DNA of 64,000 nt, taken from the NCBI RefSeq assembly GCF_037646345.1, contig NZ_JBBEWR010000017.1, positions 1-64,000 of the forward strand, written 5' to 3'. The notes beneath the pieces are model-generated. The model was not told where the DNA came from. It searched no databases and worked only from the letters and a program-made list of their open reading frames with translations. Every line of letters starts with the position of its first letter. Positions within the stretch are counted from its first letter, which is position 1. The translations under genes were made by a program, and so were the position numbers. Below are positions 41,347 through 50,133 of the stretch, in pieces. This DNA comes from Ascidiimonas aurantiaca. GTDB taxonomy: Bacteria; Bacteroidota; Bacteroidia; Flavobacteriales; Flavobacteriaceae.

Positions 41347-42805
41347 ATTTTTCAGGTATGCTCTCCAAAATAGCTTTGGTAAAAGTCCAGAATTTCTCTA
41401 CCGATGCAATTTCTGCCCGCTCATCAGGAGAATGTGCTCCTTTTATATTAGGCCCAAAACTTATCATGTCCATTTCAGGATAATGCTGTCCTAAAATACC
41501 ACATTCCAGTCCGGCATGACACGCTACTACACGAGGTTCACTCTCAAACAACTGTACGTACTTTTGTTTGAGTACCTGTAGAATAGGCGATTTGATATTG
41601 GGGGTCCATCCCGGGTAATCTCCACTATAGGTTACCTCAAACCCTGCCAGTTCAAAGGCTGCTCTTAAACTGTTCGCCAGGTCTGCCTTAGCCGATTCTA
41701 CTGAAGAGCGGGTAAGACAACTAACCTGTATTTTTCCACTATCTGCATATACCCTGGCTATATTATTAGAAGTTTCAACCAACCCATCCATTGTCGCACT
41801 CATAGCATATACGCCATTTAAGGCAGCGTATAAAGCTCTGGTTAACCCCTCCTGAACACCAAGTTCCATGATCGCTTTCGGAGCATTTGTTTCCTTTACT
41901 TCAATTGCAAGTGAAGGCTCGGTAGAGGCCAGTTCTTTCTTAATAATTTCGGCAAGTTCTGTAAATTCATAAACAAAAGCATCTTTTTGTGGTGTATCTA
42001 CCACAACTACTGCAAAACTTTCTCTGGGTATGGCATTTCGCAGCCCTCCGCCGTCTATTTGCGCAATGCGAAGGCCAAACTGCTCGAAACCTTCAAACAA
42101 GAGCCGGTTCATAATTTTATTGGCATTTCCCAGTCCCAGATGAATATCCATACCGCTGTGTCCGCCACGAAGTCCTTTTACGGTGATAGCATAGGCTATT
42201 GTTCCCTCGGGTACCTCTTCTTCGCGATATGTTCTAATAGCGGTAATGTCAACCCCGCCTGCACAACCTATATCAATCTCATCATCTTCTTCCGTGTCCA
42301 GATTGAGTAATATCTCACCTTCCAGCAAACCGCCTTCTAAGTGCATGGCTCCTGTCATACCGGTTTCCTCATCTATAGTAAATAATGCTTCGATAGCGGG
42401 ATGAGGAAGATCATTGCTTTCCAAAACAGCCATAATGGTAGCTACTCCCAATCCGTTATCGGCTCCCAGAGTAGTACCTTTTGCTTTTACCCATCCTTTT
42501 TCTACATACATTTCTATTCCCTGGTTTTCGAAATCAAATTCAGTATCTGCATTTTTTTGATGCACCATATCCAAATGTGATTGTAAAACTACTTTTTTAC
42601 GATTTTCCATACCGGGTGTTGCCGGTTTTCGTATAATCACGTTCCCAACAGTATCGCGAATGGTTTCCAGTTGAAGTTTCTTACCAAAATTCATTATAAA
42701 CTCGATGACTCTCTCTTCTTTTTTTGAAGGCCTGGGCACCGCATTCAGGTCTGCAAAATTGCTCCAGATCTCTGCAGGCGCAAGCAAGCGTATTTCTTTA
42801 TTCAT
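41345..42805 (-). CDS. pepD: Aminoacyl-histidine dipeptidase (M20 family)
   Basis: PepD splits Xaa-His dipeptides such as carnosine in the cytosol. The 486-residue protein has the di-metal M20 ligands: KVVLQSHLDMVHQK, GTTLGADNGLGVAT, IDEETGMTGA, an EEDDEIDIGCAGG segment and VACHAGLECGILG, plus a terminal FGPNIKGAHSPDERA. No signal peptide is present. Length agrees with bacterial PepD. A TACATTTG element is 21 bp upstream. It converges on the PPIase lipoprotein and shares its terminator. Confidence 0.94.
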   Translation of the reverse strand: MNKEIRLLAPAEIWSNFADLNAVPRPSKKEERVIEFIMNFGKKLQLETIRDTVGNVIIRKPATPGMENRKKVVLQSHLDMVHQKNADTEFDFENQGIEMYVEKGWVKAKGTTLGADNGLGVATIMAVLESNDLPHPAIEALFTIDEETGMTGAMHLEGGLLEGEILLNLDTEEDDEIDIGCAGGVDITAIRTYREEEVPEGTIAYAITVKGLRGGHSGMDIHLGLGNANKIMNRLLFEGFEQFGLRIAQIDGGGLRNAIPRESFAVVVVDTPQKDAFVYEFTELAEIIKKELASTEPSLAIEVKETNAPKAIMELGVQEGLTRALYAALNGVYAMSATMDGLVETSNNIARVYADSGKIQVSCLTRSSVESAKADLANSLRAAFELAGFEVTYSGDYPGWTPNIKSPILQVLKQKYVQLFESEPRVVACHAGLECGILGQHYPEMDMISFGPNIKGAHSPDERAEIASVEKFWTFTKAILESIPEK

Positions 42806-42825
42806 ATTACATGTATTAAACGTTA

Positions 42826-42833
42826 CAAATGTA
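42826..42833 (-). promoter_or_regulatory. Promoter -7 element TACATTTG of pepD
   Basis: TACATTTG on the minus strand fits TAnnTTTG and lies 20 bp before the pepD ATG. It faces the element of the divergent gene at 42866-42873. No -33 element at the usual spacing was found. Confidence 0.45.
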
Positions 42834-42865
42834 CATATAGAACCTTACAATACCATTTATTTAAT

Positions 42866-42873
42866 TATTTTTG
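42866..42873 (+). promoter_or_regulatory. Promoter -7 element TATTTTTG of the DUF3810 gene, leaderless layout
   Basis: TATTTTTG ends 4 bases before the first ATG (42878) and 16 before the second (42890). Transcription would begin about at the first ATG, so either a leaderless start or the second ATG is used. Confidence 0.45.
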
Positions 42874-42877
42874 GCGA

Positions 42878-43945
42878 ATGACCAAGCGGATGAAAACCCT
42901 GATCGCTCTTTCCATTTTGCCACAAATAGTTGTGGTAAAGATACTTGCGAGATATCCGGATCTTATTGAAACCTATTACAGCAACGGGATATATCCCTGG
43001 ATATCAGGTGTTTTCAGAATTATGTTTGGGTGGATACCCTTCTCGGTGGGTGATATCTTTTATACCATTGCAGCTCTGCTTATTATACGTTTTCTTATTC
43101 TAAAGGGCCGTATGTTTTTCTTCGAAACACGTAACTTTTTCCGGGAAGTATTTGTAGTATTATCTATCGTATATTTTGTATTTCACCTCTTTTGGGGAAT
43201 GAACTACTACCGGTTACCCATAAGCAATACTTTAAACATTAGCGAAGACTATACAACAGAAGATCTGGTATCTTTTACAAAGCGTCTTATTGAAAAAAGC
43301 AATGAGTTACATCTTAAAATTACGGATAATGACACACTTATGGTAACCATCCCCTATACGCACAGGCAGATCTACGATAAAACGATGGATGGTTTTGCTG
43401 TTCTGGGTAACAAAATTCCGGGATTTTCATACAAACATAAAAGTATAAAGTCTTCTCTATACAGTAAAGCATTAACATATATGGGATATGGCGGGTATTT
43501 AAACCCTTTTACTAATGAAGCACAGGTAAACAGCCTCGCATTTAGTTATAAATATCCTACGGTAAGTTGTCATGAACAGGCACATCAAATTGGATACTCG
43601 GCTGAAAATGAAGCCAATTTTATAGGATATCTGGCTGCAGTGAACAATCAGGATATTTATTTTCAATATTCCGGTTATGTGTACAGTCTTCGGTATTGCC
43701 TGGGAGAGTTACGTCACCGTGATGAGAATTTATTCAGGGAAATGAATACACTTATTAACCCCGGCATCATAAAGAATTATATTGAAGTGGCCCGTTTCTG
43801 GAAGAAATATGAAAATCCCGCAGAACCTGCATTTAAAAGTTCATTTAATACATTTCTTAAAGCCAATAATCAAAAAGACGGAATTAAAAGCTATAATTAT
43901 GTGGTAGCCTTATTGATAAATTACCATAAAAAGCATGTGCTATAG
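42878..43945 (+). CDS. DUF3810 family membrane protein with HExxH motif
   Basis: The 355-residue protein has three N-terminal hydrophobic helices (about 5-24, 44-72 and 90-108), then a soluble domain. That domain contains HEQAH at 232-236 inside VSCHEQAHQIGYSAENEANF, a zincin-type HExxH with acidic residues 7-9 positions after it, as in gluzincin proteases. The rest (YSGYVYSLRYCLGEL; a C-terminal KSYNYVVALLINY) is the DUF3810 core. It is therefore a candidate membrane metallopeptidase, not demonstrated. Start is ATG 42878, or 42890 if the leader is used. Confidence 0.82.
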   Translation: MTKRMKTLIALSILPQIVVVKILARYPDLIETYYSNGIYPWISGVFRIMFGWIPFSVGDIFYTIAALLIIRFLILKGRMFFFETRNFFREVFVVLSIVYFVFHLFWGMNYYRLPISNTLNISEDYTTEDLVSFTKRLIEKSNELHLKITDNDTLMVTIPYTHRQIYDKTMDGFAVLGNKIPGFSYKHKSIKSSLYSKALTYMGYGGYLNPFTNEAQVNSLAFSYKYPTVSCHEQAHQIGYSAENEANFIGYLAAVNNQDIYFQYSGYVYSLRYCLGELRHRDENLFREMNTLINPGIIKNYIEVARFWKKYENPAEPAFKSSFNTFLKANNQKDGIKSYNYVVALLINYHKKHVL

Positions 43946-44050
43946 CTACGTTTTCCATGACCAATTCAATTCACAATTAACATTTATTCCTGCGCAGGGT
44001 TTTGATTTTCTATTAACTTTAGGACTTTTTAACTAACCCTTCCAGAAGAA

Positions 44051-47047
44051 ATGAAAAGAAAATTATCCTTTCTCACCATAATATGGTGCTTTTACCTGGG
44101 TGCCGCCCAGGATTATTTTCCTAAAAATGATGGTGTTAAAACAGAAGATCATCATTATACTGCCTTCATCAACGCAAAAATATATACCGCTCCCGGGGAA
44201 ACCCTTGATAATGCGACCCTTCTTATCAAAAAGAATACGATAGAAGCAGTAGGTGCTAATGTTTCATTACCAGAAAATTGTGTGGTCATTGACCTTAAGG
44301 GTAAATATATATACCCTTCTTTTATAGACCTGTACACTGATTTTGGGGTAGCCAAGCCTTCTGAAAAAAGGAGCCGGAATAACACGGTTCAATACGATGC
44401 TACCCGCGAAGGGTATTATTGGAATGACCACATTATGCCCGAAAAAAAGGCCATTGAAAAATTTAGTTTTAACGAAAAGAAAGCTGAAGAATTTCTCAAA
44501 GCAGGTTTTGGTGTAGTGAATACACATATACACGACGGTATTATAAGAGGTACCAGCGTTCTGGTTGCTCTCAATACCGAAGCAGATAACGGAAAGAGAA
44601 TTTTGGACCAAAACGCTGCACAGCACCTTTCTTTTAAAAAAAGTGTTACTTCTCCCCAAAGATACCCTACTTCTCTCATGGGAGCTATGGCACTGCTTCG
44701 TCAGTTCTATCACGATGCCGCATGGTACGAAAAAGGCAATGCTAACACCAAAGATCTCGCCATTGAAAATGTATTAAAAAACCGCGAGCTCCCCCAAATA
44801 TTTGATGCAGGAAGCAAATACAACAACCTGCGGGCAGATAAGATAGGTGATGAATTTGGAATTAACTATATCATAAAAGGCGGCGGAGACGAATTTGAAC
44901 GCATTACGGAAATCGAAAACACCGGGGCACGGTATATCATACCCATCAATTTCCCGAAGCCGTATGATGTTACTGATCCTTATAACGCTTCAAAAGTTAC
45001 TCTGGCCGATATGCGATTCTGGAACCAGGCGCCTTCCAATCCTGCACTGCTGGAAGAGCGTAATATACAATTTGCACTCACTACAGACGGTCTTAAAAAA
45101 TTAAACACTTTTCATACGCATTTGCAGAAGGCTATTGCATACGGTCTAAGTAAAAAACAAGCATTGGCCGCATTAACTACCATTCCGGCTGCTTTTATGG
45201 GAAGAGAAAACCAACTCGGGAAACTGGCTGTAGGATATAATGCTAATTTCCTTATCGCTTCGGGAGATATTTTTGAGGAAAAAACCATTCTATATGAAAA
45301 CTGGGTACAGGGACAAAAACATCAAATCAATGACTTTTCAGTAAAAGACATTAGAGGCACCTATCAACTTACGGTAGCAGGCACCTCATATGAACTTACC
45401 ATAAACGGGAAACTTTCAAAGCCCACCGTAAAAGTAATGCAGGACTCTGTAAAGATTGAATCAGGGATCACTTATAACAACGGATGGGTTAACCTTTTCT
45501 TTACACCGGCATCAGATAAAGAGGCTTCTTTTGTTCGTTTATCAGCACCTGTAACCAATATCCAGAAAATTTTGGGAAAAGGCATCCTTACCAACGGAAA
45601 AGAAATTACCTGGGAAGCTATAAGAAAAGAGGATGCCGCTGAGAAAAACGAAAAGAGTGATGAGGAAAAAGCCGTTGCCGTACCCAAAGTAATGCCGGTT
45701 ACGTTTCCAAACAAAGCTTTCGGTTTTTCCCAAAAGCCCGAAAAACAAAATATCCTTTTCAAAAATGCCACCGTGTGGACCAATGAAAATGAAGGGATTC
45801 TTAAAAATGCAGACGTGTGGGTTGTAAACGGAAAGATAAAAGCTGTCGGGAAAGATCTTGAGGCCAGTGATGCCCGTATCATAGATGCTTCCGGAAAGCA
45901 TCTCACTTCGGGAATTATTGATGAGCATTCTCATATTGCAGCCGCCAGTATAAACGAAGCCGGACACAATTCAACTGCCGAAGTTACCATAGAAGATGTG
46001 GTAGAACCCGATGATATCGATATTTATCGCAATCTTTCAGGTGGTGTAACCACCATACAGATCCTGCACGGCTCTGCAAATCCTATCGGTGGAAGATCGG
46101 CCCTTATAAAACTAAAATGGGGAGAAAATGCTGATGAAATGCTTATAGATAATGCTCTCGGATTTATAAAATTTGCATTGGGAGAGAATGTTAAACAATC
46201 TAACTGGTCCAGTTATAACCGTTTTCCGCAAAGCCGTATGGGTGTTGAGCAGGTTTTTATAGACTATTTTCAAAGAGCAAAAGAATACAACGAAAAATGG
46301 GATGCCTATGAAGCCCTTTCCACACGACAAAAAGCAAGAACAAAAGCTCCCCGGTATGACGAAGAACTACACACCATCGCAGAGATTATAAACAAAGAAC
46401 GCTTTATTTCCTGCCACTCATATGTACAAAGTGAGATCAATATGCTTATGAAAGTGGCAGAAAAATTTAATTTTAACGTAAATACATTTACCCATATTCT
46501 CGAAGGGTATAAAGTAGCCGATAAAATGGCAGCTCATGGTGTGGCAGGTTCCACCTTTTCAGACTGGTGGGCTTACAAATACGAAGTGAATGATGCCATT
46601 CCTTACAATGCCGCTATCATGCACCGTGAAGGGGTACTCGTAGCCATTAACTCAGATGATGCCGAAATGTCCAGAAGATTGAACCAGGAAGCTGCCAAAG
46701 CCGTTAAGTATGGAGGTGTTCCTGAAGAAGAAGCCTGGAAATTTGTCACCCTTAATCCTGCAAAAATGCTTCACCTGGACGATAGGACCGGGAGTATAAA
46801 AACCGGCAAAGATGCAGATCTGGTATTGTGGAGCGATCACCCCCTGTCTGTTTATGCCGTTGCTGAAAAAACCATGATAGAAGGCGTTATTTACTACGAT
46901 TCTTCACAAATAGATAATCAGCTTGCCAGGATCGAAGAAGAACGCAATACACTTGTGAATATGATGATACGGGCCAAAAATAAAGGTATGAAAACCCGAA
47001 CACCCGAGAAAAAGGAAAAAAGACATCTGCACTGTGACTCACTTTAA
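44051..47047 (+). CDS. Secreted double amidohydrolase protein, N-terminal domain degenerate
   Basis: The 998-residue protein has a signal peptide (MKRKLSFLTIIWCFYLGAAQ) and two amidohydrolase-fold units. The first, about 30-430, has the entry strand FINAKIYTAPGETLDNATLL, but where the HxH metal motif is expected it reads PSFIDLYTDFG (95-98), so it probably binds no metal. The second, about 560-990, has IIDEHSHIAA with His626 and His628, ISCHSY, TFTHILEGY and AINSDDAEMSRR, a complete metal site. A Glu/Lys-rich linker joins them. Substrate is unknown; imidazolonepropionase- or dipeptidase-like activity is possible. A partner lacking HxH follows 12 bp later. Confidence 0.9.
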   Translation: MKRKLSFLTIIWCFYLGAAQDYFPKNDGVKTEDHHYTAFINAKIYTAPGETLDNATLLIKKNTIEAVGANVSLPENCVVIDLKGKYIYPSFIDLYTDFGVAKPSEKRSRNNTVQYDATREGYYWNDHIMPEKKAIEKFSFNEKKAEEFLKAGFGVVNTHIHDGIIRGTSVLVALNTEADNGKRILDQNAAQHLSFKKSVTSPQRYPTSLMGAMALLRQFYHDAAWYEKGNANTKDLAIENVLKNRELPQIFDAGSKYNNLRADKIGDEFGINYIIKGGGDEFERITEIENTGARYIIPINFPKPYDVTDPYNASKVTLADMRFWNQAPSNPALLEERNIQFALTTDGLKKLNTFHTHLQKAIAYGLSKKQALAALTTIPAAFMGRENQLGKLAVGYNANFLIASGDIFEEKTILYENWVQGQKHQINDFSVKDIRGTYQLTVAGTSYELTINGKLSKPTVKVMQDSVKIESGITYNNGWVNLFFTPASDKEASFVRLSAPVTNIQKILGKGILTNGKEITWEAIRKEDAAEKNEKSDEEKAVAVPKVMPVTFPNKAFGFSQKPEKQNILFKNATVWTNENEGILKNADVWVVNGKIKAVGKDLEASDARIIDASGKHLTSGIIDEHSHIAAASINEAGHNSTAEVTIEDVVEPDDIDIYRNLSGGVTTIQILHGSANPIGGRSALIKLKWGENADEMLIDNALGFIKFALGENVKQSNWSSYNRFPQSRMGVEQVFIDYFQRAKEYNEKWDAYEALSTRQKARTKAPRYDEELHTIAEIINKERFISCHSYVQSEINMLMKVAEKFNFNVNTFTHILEGYKVADKMAAHGVAGSTFSDWWAYKYEVNDAIPYNAAIMHREGVLVAINSDDAEMSRRLNQEAAKAVKYGGVPEEEAWKFVTLNPAKMLHLDDRTGSIKTGKDADLVLWSDHPLSVYAVAEKTMIEGVIYYDSSQIDNQLARIEEERNTLVNMMIRAKNKGMKTRTPEKKEKRHLHCDSL

Positions 47048-47059
47048 AAATTAAAAAAA

Positions 47060-48364
47060 ATGAAAATTTTCAATTATATATTTCTGGTTGTTTGCGGTTT
47101 GATACCCCTTACCAGTCATGCCCAGCAAACCCCTGCTGCTAAACAAAGCGTTTCTATCGTAATTACCGGTGCAACCGTGCATATAGGCAATGGCGAGGTT
47201 TTAAAAAACAGTGCTGTAGGCTTTGAAAATGGTAAAATAACATACGTTGGCTCCGATTCAGGGGTCAATACTTCAGATTTCAATACCGTTATTGATGCCG
47301 GCGGACAACATATTTATCCAGGATTTATAGGTACCAATACTACTTTGGGACTGGTTGAGATCGACGCTGTACGAGCTTCAGACGATGATTCTGAAATTGG
47401 AGGCCTTATTCCTCATGTACGAAGTATAATTGCCTATAATGCCGAATCAAAAGTAGTAGAGAGTGTACGGCCCAACGGCATATTAATGGCTCAGATATCG
47501 CCCCGGGGCGGACGCATCTCAGGGACCTCTTCTATTGTGCAACTGGACGCATGGAACTGGGAAGATGCCGCAGTAAAAACAGATGACGGCATTCATATAA
47601 CCTGGCCCGCAACTTTTAGAAGAGGACGTTGGTGGACCGGTGAAGACCCCGGCATGAAACCCAATGAAAAGTATCAGCAGGAAGTTGACGAACTTAAACA
47701 ATTCACCAAAGAAGCCCAGGCTTACCTAAAAGGCGAAAGAGCTCCCAAAAATATTCCTTTTGAAGCCATGGAAGGCCTTTTTAACGGTACTCAGAAAGTA
47801 TTTATCCGGGCCAATGATCAAAAACAAATTACCGATGCAGTTCTTTTTGCCAAAGAAACCGGAATAGAACAAATAGTGATCATTGGAGGAGATGAGGCCC
47901 ACAAAGTAACCGATCTTCTGTCTCGCGAAAATGTAGCAGTACTCCTGAGCAGGCCACACCGCTTACCGGCAAAAGAAGACGATCACGTAAAACACCCTTT
48001 TATGCTAGCTTCACTACTCATGGATAAAGGTATTGTTACCGGAATAGAAATGAGCGGACAAATGGAACGTATGAATACCCGTAACCTTCCCTTTTACGCA
48101 GGAACATTTGCGGCGTACGGACTTCCAAAAGAAGAGGCCCTTAAACTCATTACCTTAAATGCCGCTAAAATACTGGGCATTGATAGTTTTGCTGGTTCAC
48201 TGGAAGTAGGTAAAGACGCTACCCTGTTCATATCACAGGGAGATGCTTTGGATATGCGTACCAACCAGCTATCACATGCTTTTATTCAGGGGAGAGAAAT
48301 AAGCCTTGAAACACATCAAACCCAACTTTGGAAACGCTATTCCGGCAAGTACGGACAAGAATAA
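47060..48364 (+). CDS. Secreted amidohydrolase-like protein without HxH
   Basis: The 434-residue protein has a signal peptide (MKIFNYIFLVVCGLIPLTSHAQ) and an amidohydrolase scaffold: IVITGATVHIGNGEVLKNSA, a GGQHIYPGFIGTNTTLG turn in which TNT (92-94) replaces HxH, and a C-terminal LNAAKILGIDSFAGSLEVGKDA split across about 366-391. Metal ligands seen in active members are missing, so it may be a structural partner of the preceding protein. The 12-bp gap and shared strand indicate co-expression, and a bidirectional terminator follows. Confidence 0.88.
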   Translation: MKIFNYIFLVVCGLIPLTSHAQQTPAAKQSVSIVITGATVHIGNGEVLKNSAVGFENGKITYVGSDSGVNTSDFNTVIDAGGQHIYPGFIGTNTTLGLVEIDAVRASDDDSEIGGLIPHVRSIIAYNAESKVVESVRPNGILMAQISPRGGRISGTSSIVQLDAWNWEDAAVKTDDGIHITWPATFRRGRWWTGEDPGMKPNEKYQQEVDELKQFTKEAQAYLKGERAPKNIPFEAMEGLFNGTQKVFIRANDQKQITDAVLFAKETGIEQIVIIGGDEAHKVTDLLSRENVAVLLSRPHRLPAKEDDHVKHPFMLASLLMDKGIVTGIEMSGQMERMNTRNLPFYAGTFAAYGLPKEEALKLITLNAAKILGIDSFAGSLEVGKDATLFISQGDALDMRTNQLSHAFIQGREISLETHQTQLWKRYSGKYGQE

Positions 48365-48392
48365 AAAAAGGCCGGTAAAACCGGCCTTTTTT
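48365..48392. terminator. Bidirectional terminator between the amidohydrolase pair and DUF6503 gene
   Basis: AAAAAGGCCGGT and ACCGGCCTTTTT form a perfect 12-bp stem closed by AAA directly after the second amidohydrolase stop. The opposite strand reads into it 16 bp after the DUF6503 stop. Confidence 0.9.
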
Positions 48393-48407
48393 ATATAAAA
48401 GCACTGC

Positions 48408-49208
48408 TTACTCTGTACCTTCTGAGACATAGACAGCAGCATCAGGTTTCTCAAAAATAGAAGCAGAAACACGTTCTTCAGAAAAGTTTATATTCTCAAA
48501 TGATATCGTTCTGGCCGGTTCTATTATGTGGTGCCCCTCATTTTTGTACCATGTAATCGAATTAGGTACCACGAGTCCGTTTACCTCTTTCCAGTCATCA
48601 TATCGAATAAATTTCACATTATTGTTAGCTTCGCCTTTTCCAAAAGTTACCGTATAACCCAACCATTGCATAGAATGGTCTTCTGCATCGTAATACACAA
48701 AATAATTGTCATCAGGAGCATCTCCTACATTCGCTTCAAAAGATATTTTGAATCCCGGATATGATTTTCCTTCGTATTGCAGATCATCAGTTTTCTCATA
48801 TATGACCCCTGAGTCTGACAACACAAAAGGCATGGCATAAAAGTAGAACATAAGGTTATGATAAAAGCGGGCGTTCCCTTTAAAAGAATCTTCTTCCTGC
48901 AGTATCCATGAATCCCGGCCATCAAAACCAATGCGGTACAGATCTGTCTCAACCAAGTCATTACGAGACAGGAGATCAATGGTTTGTTTTTCATTTCCGT
49001 TAGGCTTCTTGATCTCAAACGTAAGGGTTTTCATAGCTTTCCACGTATCAACGCCTCCATGCCTGGTAAACACTTTTGCCAATGCCTCAGGGTACGCAGA
49101 CAGAGCCTCTGTTTTTATTTCACTTACCACTGTTTCCGGCTGTTTTGCTTTTGGCTGACAGGACGCCAGCCCTATAAGGATCATTCCTAAAACACTTATT
49201 TTTTTCAT
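48408..49208 (-). CDS. DUF6503 family lipoprotein
   Basis: The 266-residue protein has a lipoprotein signal (MKKISVLGMILIGLASC, Cys17). The mature part has HGGVDTWKAMKTLTFEI, a YRIGFDGRDSWILQEE strand, YHNLMFYFYAMPFVLSD, and YFVYYDAEDHSMQWLGYTVTFG split over about 168-190. This resembles the LolA/LolB-like outer-membrane lipoprotein-carrier fold used by many Bacteroidota lipoproteins. Function is unknown. It is a single gene transcribed against the amidohydrolase pair, sharing their terminator. Confidence 0.82.
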   Translation of the reverse strand: MKKISVLGMILIGLASCQPKAKQPETVVSEIKTEALSAYPEALAKVFTRHGGVDTWKAMKTLTFEIKKPNGNEKQTIDLLSRNDLVETDLYRIGFDGRDSWILQEEDSFKGNARFYHNLMFYFYAMPFVLSDSGVIYEKTDDLQYEGKSYPGFKISFEANVGDAPDDNYFVYYDAEDHSMQWLGYTVTFGKGEANNNVKFIRYDDWKEVNGLVVPNSITWYKNEGHHIIEPARTISFENINFSEERVSASIFEKPDAAVYVSEGTE

Positions 49209-49294
49209 TCCCGGTTTTTTAGTTTAGGTACTTGGTCGGTATCCCTGCGAAATAATTACACGAATAAATGTATTTTTACTGCGAATTCTACCGT

Positions 49295-50110
49295 ATGATC
49301 AAAGAAATAGAAAGTTTACAAAACCCGCTTATAAAAAAAGTTATCTCTTTACGTGAAAAGTCCCGGGAAAGAAAAAAACATGCGCTTTTCATCATAGAAG
49401 GTAAAAGAGAGGTTACCCTCGCCTTACAGGCTGGTTATGAACTGGATACCCTTCTCTTTTGGGAAGAATTCATAACTCCGCATATGCTCGATCAATGGTT
49501 GTCCCAACGCAATGGGGCCAAGCTGGTAAAGATCACACCAGACATTTACAGAAAACTCGCTTACCGTGAATCTACAGAAGGTATTATTGCTATTGCTAAA
49601 AGTAAGGATCATAAATTACAAGACCTGAAACTGTCTAAAAAAAACACTTTAGTATTAGTTGCCGAGGCTCCTGAAAAACCGGGAAATATTGGCGCCCTGT
49701 TACGAACAGCCGATGCAGCAGCGCTGGATGCAGTAATTATTGCCAATCCTAAAACAGACCTCTACAACCCCAATATTATCCGCTCTTCCGTTGGAGGGTT
49801 ATTTACAGTCCCTATTGCCACAGGAACCACCGAAGAAATAATTGCCTTTTTAAACAGGCAAAATATTGCTATTTACGCTATGGCTCTTACAGCTTCCATA
49901 CCCTATTATTCAGTAGATTTTACCAATTCTGCAGCTATCGTTGTGGGAACAGAAGCAACCGGTTTAAGTGCTTCCTGGATCAATAGTGCAAAAACCAATA
50001 TTATTATTCCCATGCAGGGAAAAATAGATTCCATAAATGTATCCGTAGCGGCTGCCATTCCTGTTTTTGAGGCAAAGAGGCAGCGCATTTTGAAAAACAA
50101 AAACCTTTAA
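49295..50110 (+). CDS. TrmH/SpoU family RNA 2'-O-methyltransferase
   Basis: It methylates a ribose 2'-OH in rRNA or tRNA. With the ATG at 49295 the 271-residue protein starts MIKEIESLQNPLIKKVISL, the usual opening; the upstream start at 49268 adds nine residues over a TATTTTTA near-promoter element and is less likely. The SPOUT motifs are complete: motif 1 EKPGNIGALLRTADAAALD, motif 2 IVVGTEATGLS and motif 3 IPMQGKIDSINVSVAAAI. The N-terminal L30e-like substrate-binding domain is also present. Target nucleotide is not visible. Confidence 0.92.
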   Translation: MIKEIESLQNPLIKKVISLREKSRERKKHALFIIEGKREVTLALQAGYELDTLLFWEEFITPHMLDQWLSQRNGAKLVKITPDIYRKLAYRESTEGIIAIAKSKDHKLQDLKLSKKNTLVLVAEAPEKPGNIGALLRTADAAALDAVIIANPKTDLYNPNIIRSSVGGLFTVPIATGTTEEIIAFLNRQNIAIYAMALTASIPYYSVDFTNSAAIVVGTEATGLSASWINSAKTNIIIPMQGKIDSINVSVAAAIPVFEAKRQRILKNKNL

Positions 50111-50133
50111 CCTAATCTAAACCAGAAACTAAA

